Positions 63,896 to 64,000 of a stretch of DNA of 64,000 nucleotides are shown one piece after another. Position numbers and translations under genes: made by a program. The notes under the pieces are model-generated. The model made no database searches, had not been told where the DNA came from, and worked only from the letters and a program-made list of their open reading frames with translations. This DNA comes from Candidatus Goldiibacteriota bacterium HGW-Goldbacteria-1. GTDB lineage: Bacteria; Oederibacteriota; PGYV01. The stretch's first letter is position 1, and the number at the start of each line of letters is the position of its first letter. The stretch spans positions 205,824 through 269,823 of the forward strand of contig PGYV01000005.1 in assembly GCA_002839855.1 (NCBI GenBank), given 5' to 3'.

Positions 63896-64000
63896 TCATT
63901 TCATGTAGTTCATAAAGTCAACAAGTTCCGCGGTAATAAGTTTCTTGTAAATCTTACCGTACTCCTGTTTATTGTCCCAGATTACCTCGTCAATTATATG
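63896..64000 (-). CDS. C-terminal end of an unidentified protein, cut by window edge
   Basis: The last 34 codons and a TGA are visible; the frame runs off at base 64000. The translation is helical and charged (IIDEVIWDNKQEYGKIYKKL, then ITAELVDFMNYMK). The terminator 17 bp after the stop supports a real gene end. Family not recognisable from this piece. Confidence 0.7.
   Translation of the reverse strand, partial: HIIDEVIWDNKQEYGKIYKKLITAELVDFMNYMK

Overview
The window is a piece of chromosome from a Gram-negative-type (diderm) bacterium. The evidence is an Lpt lipopolysaccharide (LPS) transport set, KDO-precursor genes, an LpxL-type acyltransferase, TolC/RND efflux, and many lipoproteins and outer-membrane-like barrels. 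Core gene order (tmk-holB-ricT, metG-tatD, trpDCFBA, accD-folC) resembles Firmicutes and deep-branching bacteria rather than Proteobacteria. The threonine-rich TATxT linkers in two surface proteins are of a kind I associate with uncultured candidate phyla such as Ca. Goldbacteria; that placement is a guess from style, not a phylogenetic result. Almost every gene is on the minus strand; one small gene (19225-19590) is on plus.

Layout, left to right (transcription runs right to left). 1-3712: a truncated GT-C glycosyltransferase, ligA and the remnant of a helicase/AlbA-type gene. 3752-7871: cysE, a threonine-linker lipoprotein, folC and accD. 7886-14185: a GAF-GAF-HD-GYP protein and trpA-B-F-C-D (trpE and trpG are not here). 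14197-19082: tatD, metG, ricT, holB, tmk. 19225-19590 (+): a YvyF-like zinc protein with a near-consensus promoter. 19598-19773: 8-bp periodic repeats and REP-like palindromes. 19827-28279: an envelope island of lipoproteins, two outer-membrane-like proteins, a trypsin-like protease with TPRs, a TPR-membrane-J protein and a zinc-ribbon protein. 28319-30972: a RuBisCO-like protein translationally coupled to a PAP2 phosphatase with a DUF4097-like tail. 31056-45021: a long, tightly packed run, kdsD-kdsC-lpxL-lptC-lptA-lptB-spoIID-manA-clpB-M16 protease-cupin, preceded by a coiled-coil/Zn-ribbon protein. 45148-48011: a GNAT acetyltransferase and a frameshifted surface protein. 48154-54631: marR-omp-tolC-acrA-acrB efflux operon with a clear promoter and operator. 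54755-64000: a DUF6544-like protein, a GT2 glycosyltransferase, an 8-bp tandem array with REP-like palindromes, small genes, a DUF4143 ATPase with a double operator-like repeat, a UvrD helicase-nuclease, a response regulator with HD-GYP, and the 3' end of one more gene.

The parts that look least explained are: (1) the RuBisCO-like/PAP2 pair, where the RuBisCO homologue has lost several catalytic residues; (2) the envelope island at 19827-28279; (3) the joining of LPS export, a SpoIID-type peptidoglycan enzyme, ClpB and an M16 protease in one transcription unit; (4) REP-like palindromes with the CTAC/GTAG hallmark beside an 8-bp periodic repeat; (5) two adjacent 32-bp palindromic modules upstream of the DUF4143 ATPase whose cores are inverted relative to each other. 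I saw no tRNA, rRNA, CRISPR array, transposase or integrase gene. All family assignments are from reading motifs by eye; no database search was run.
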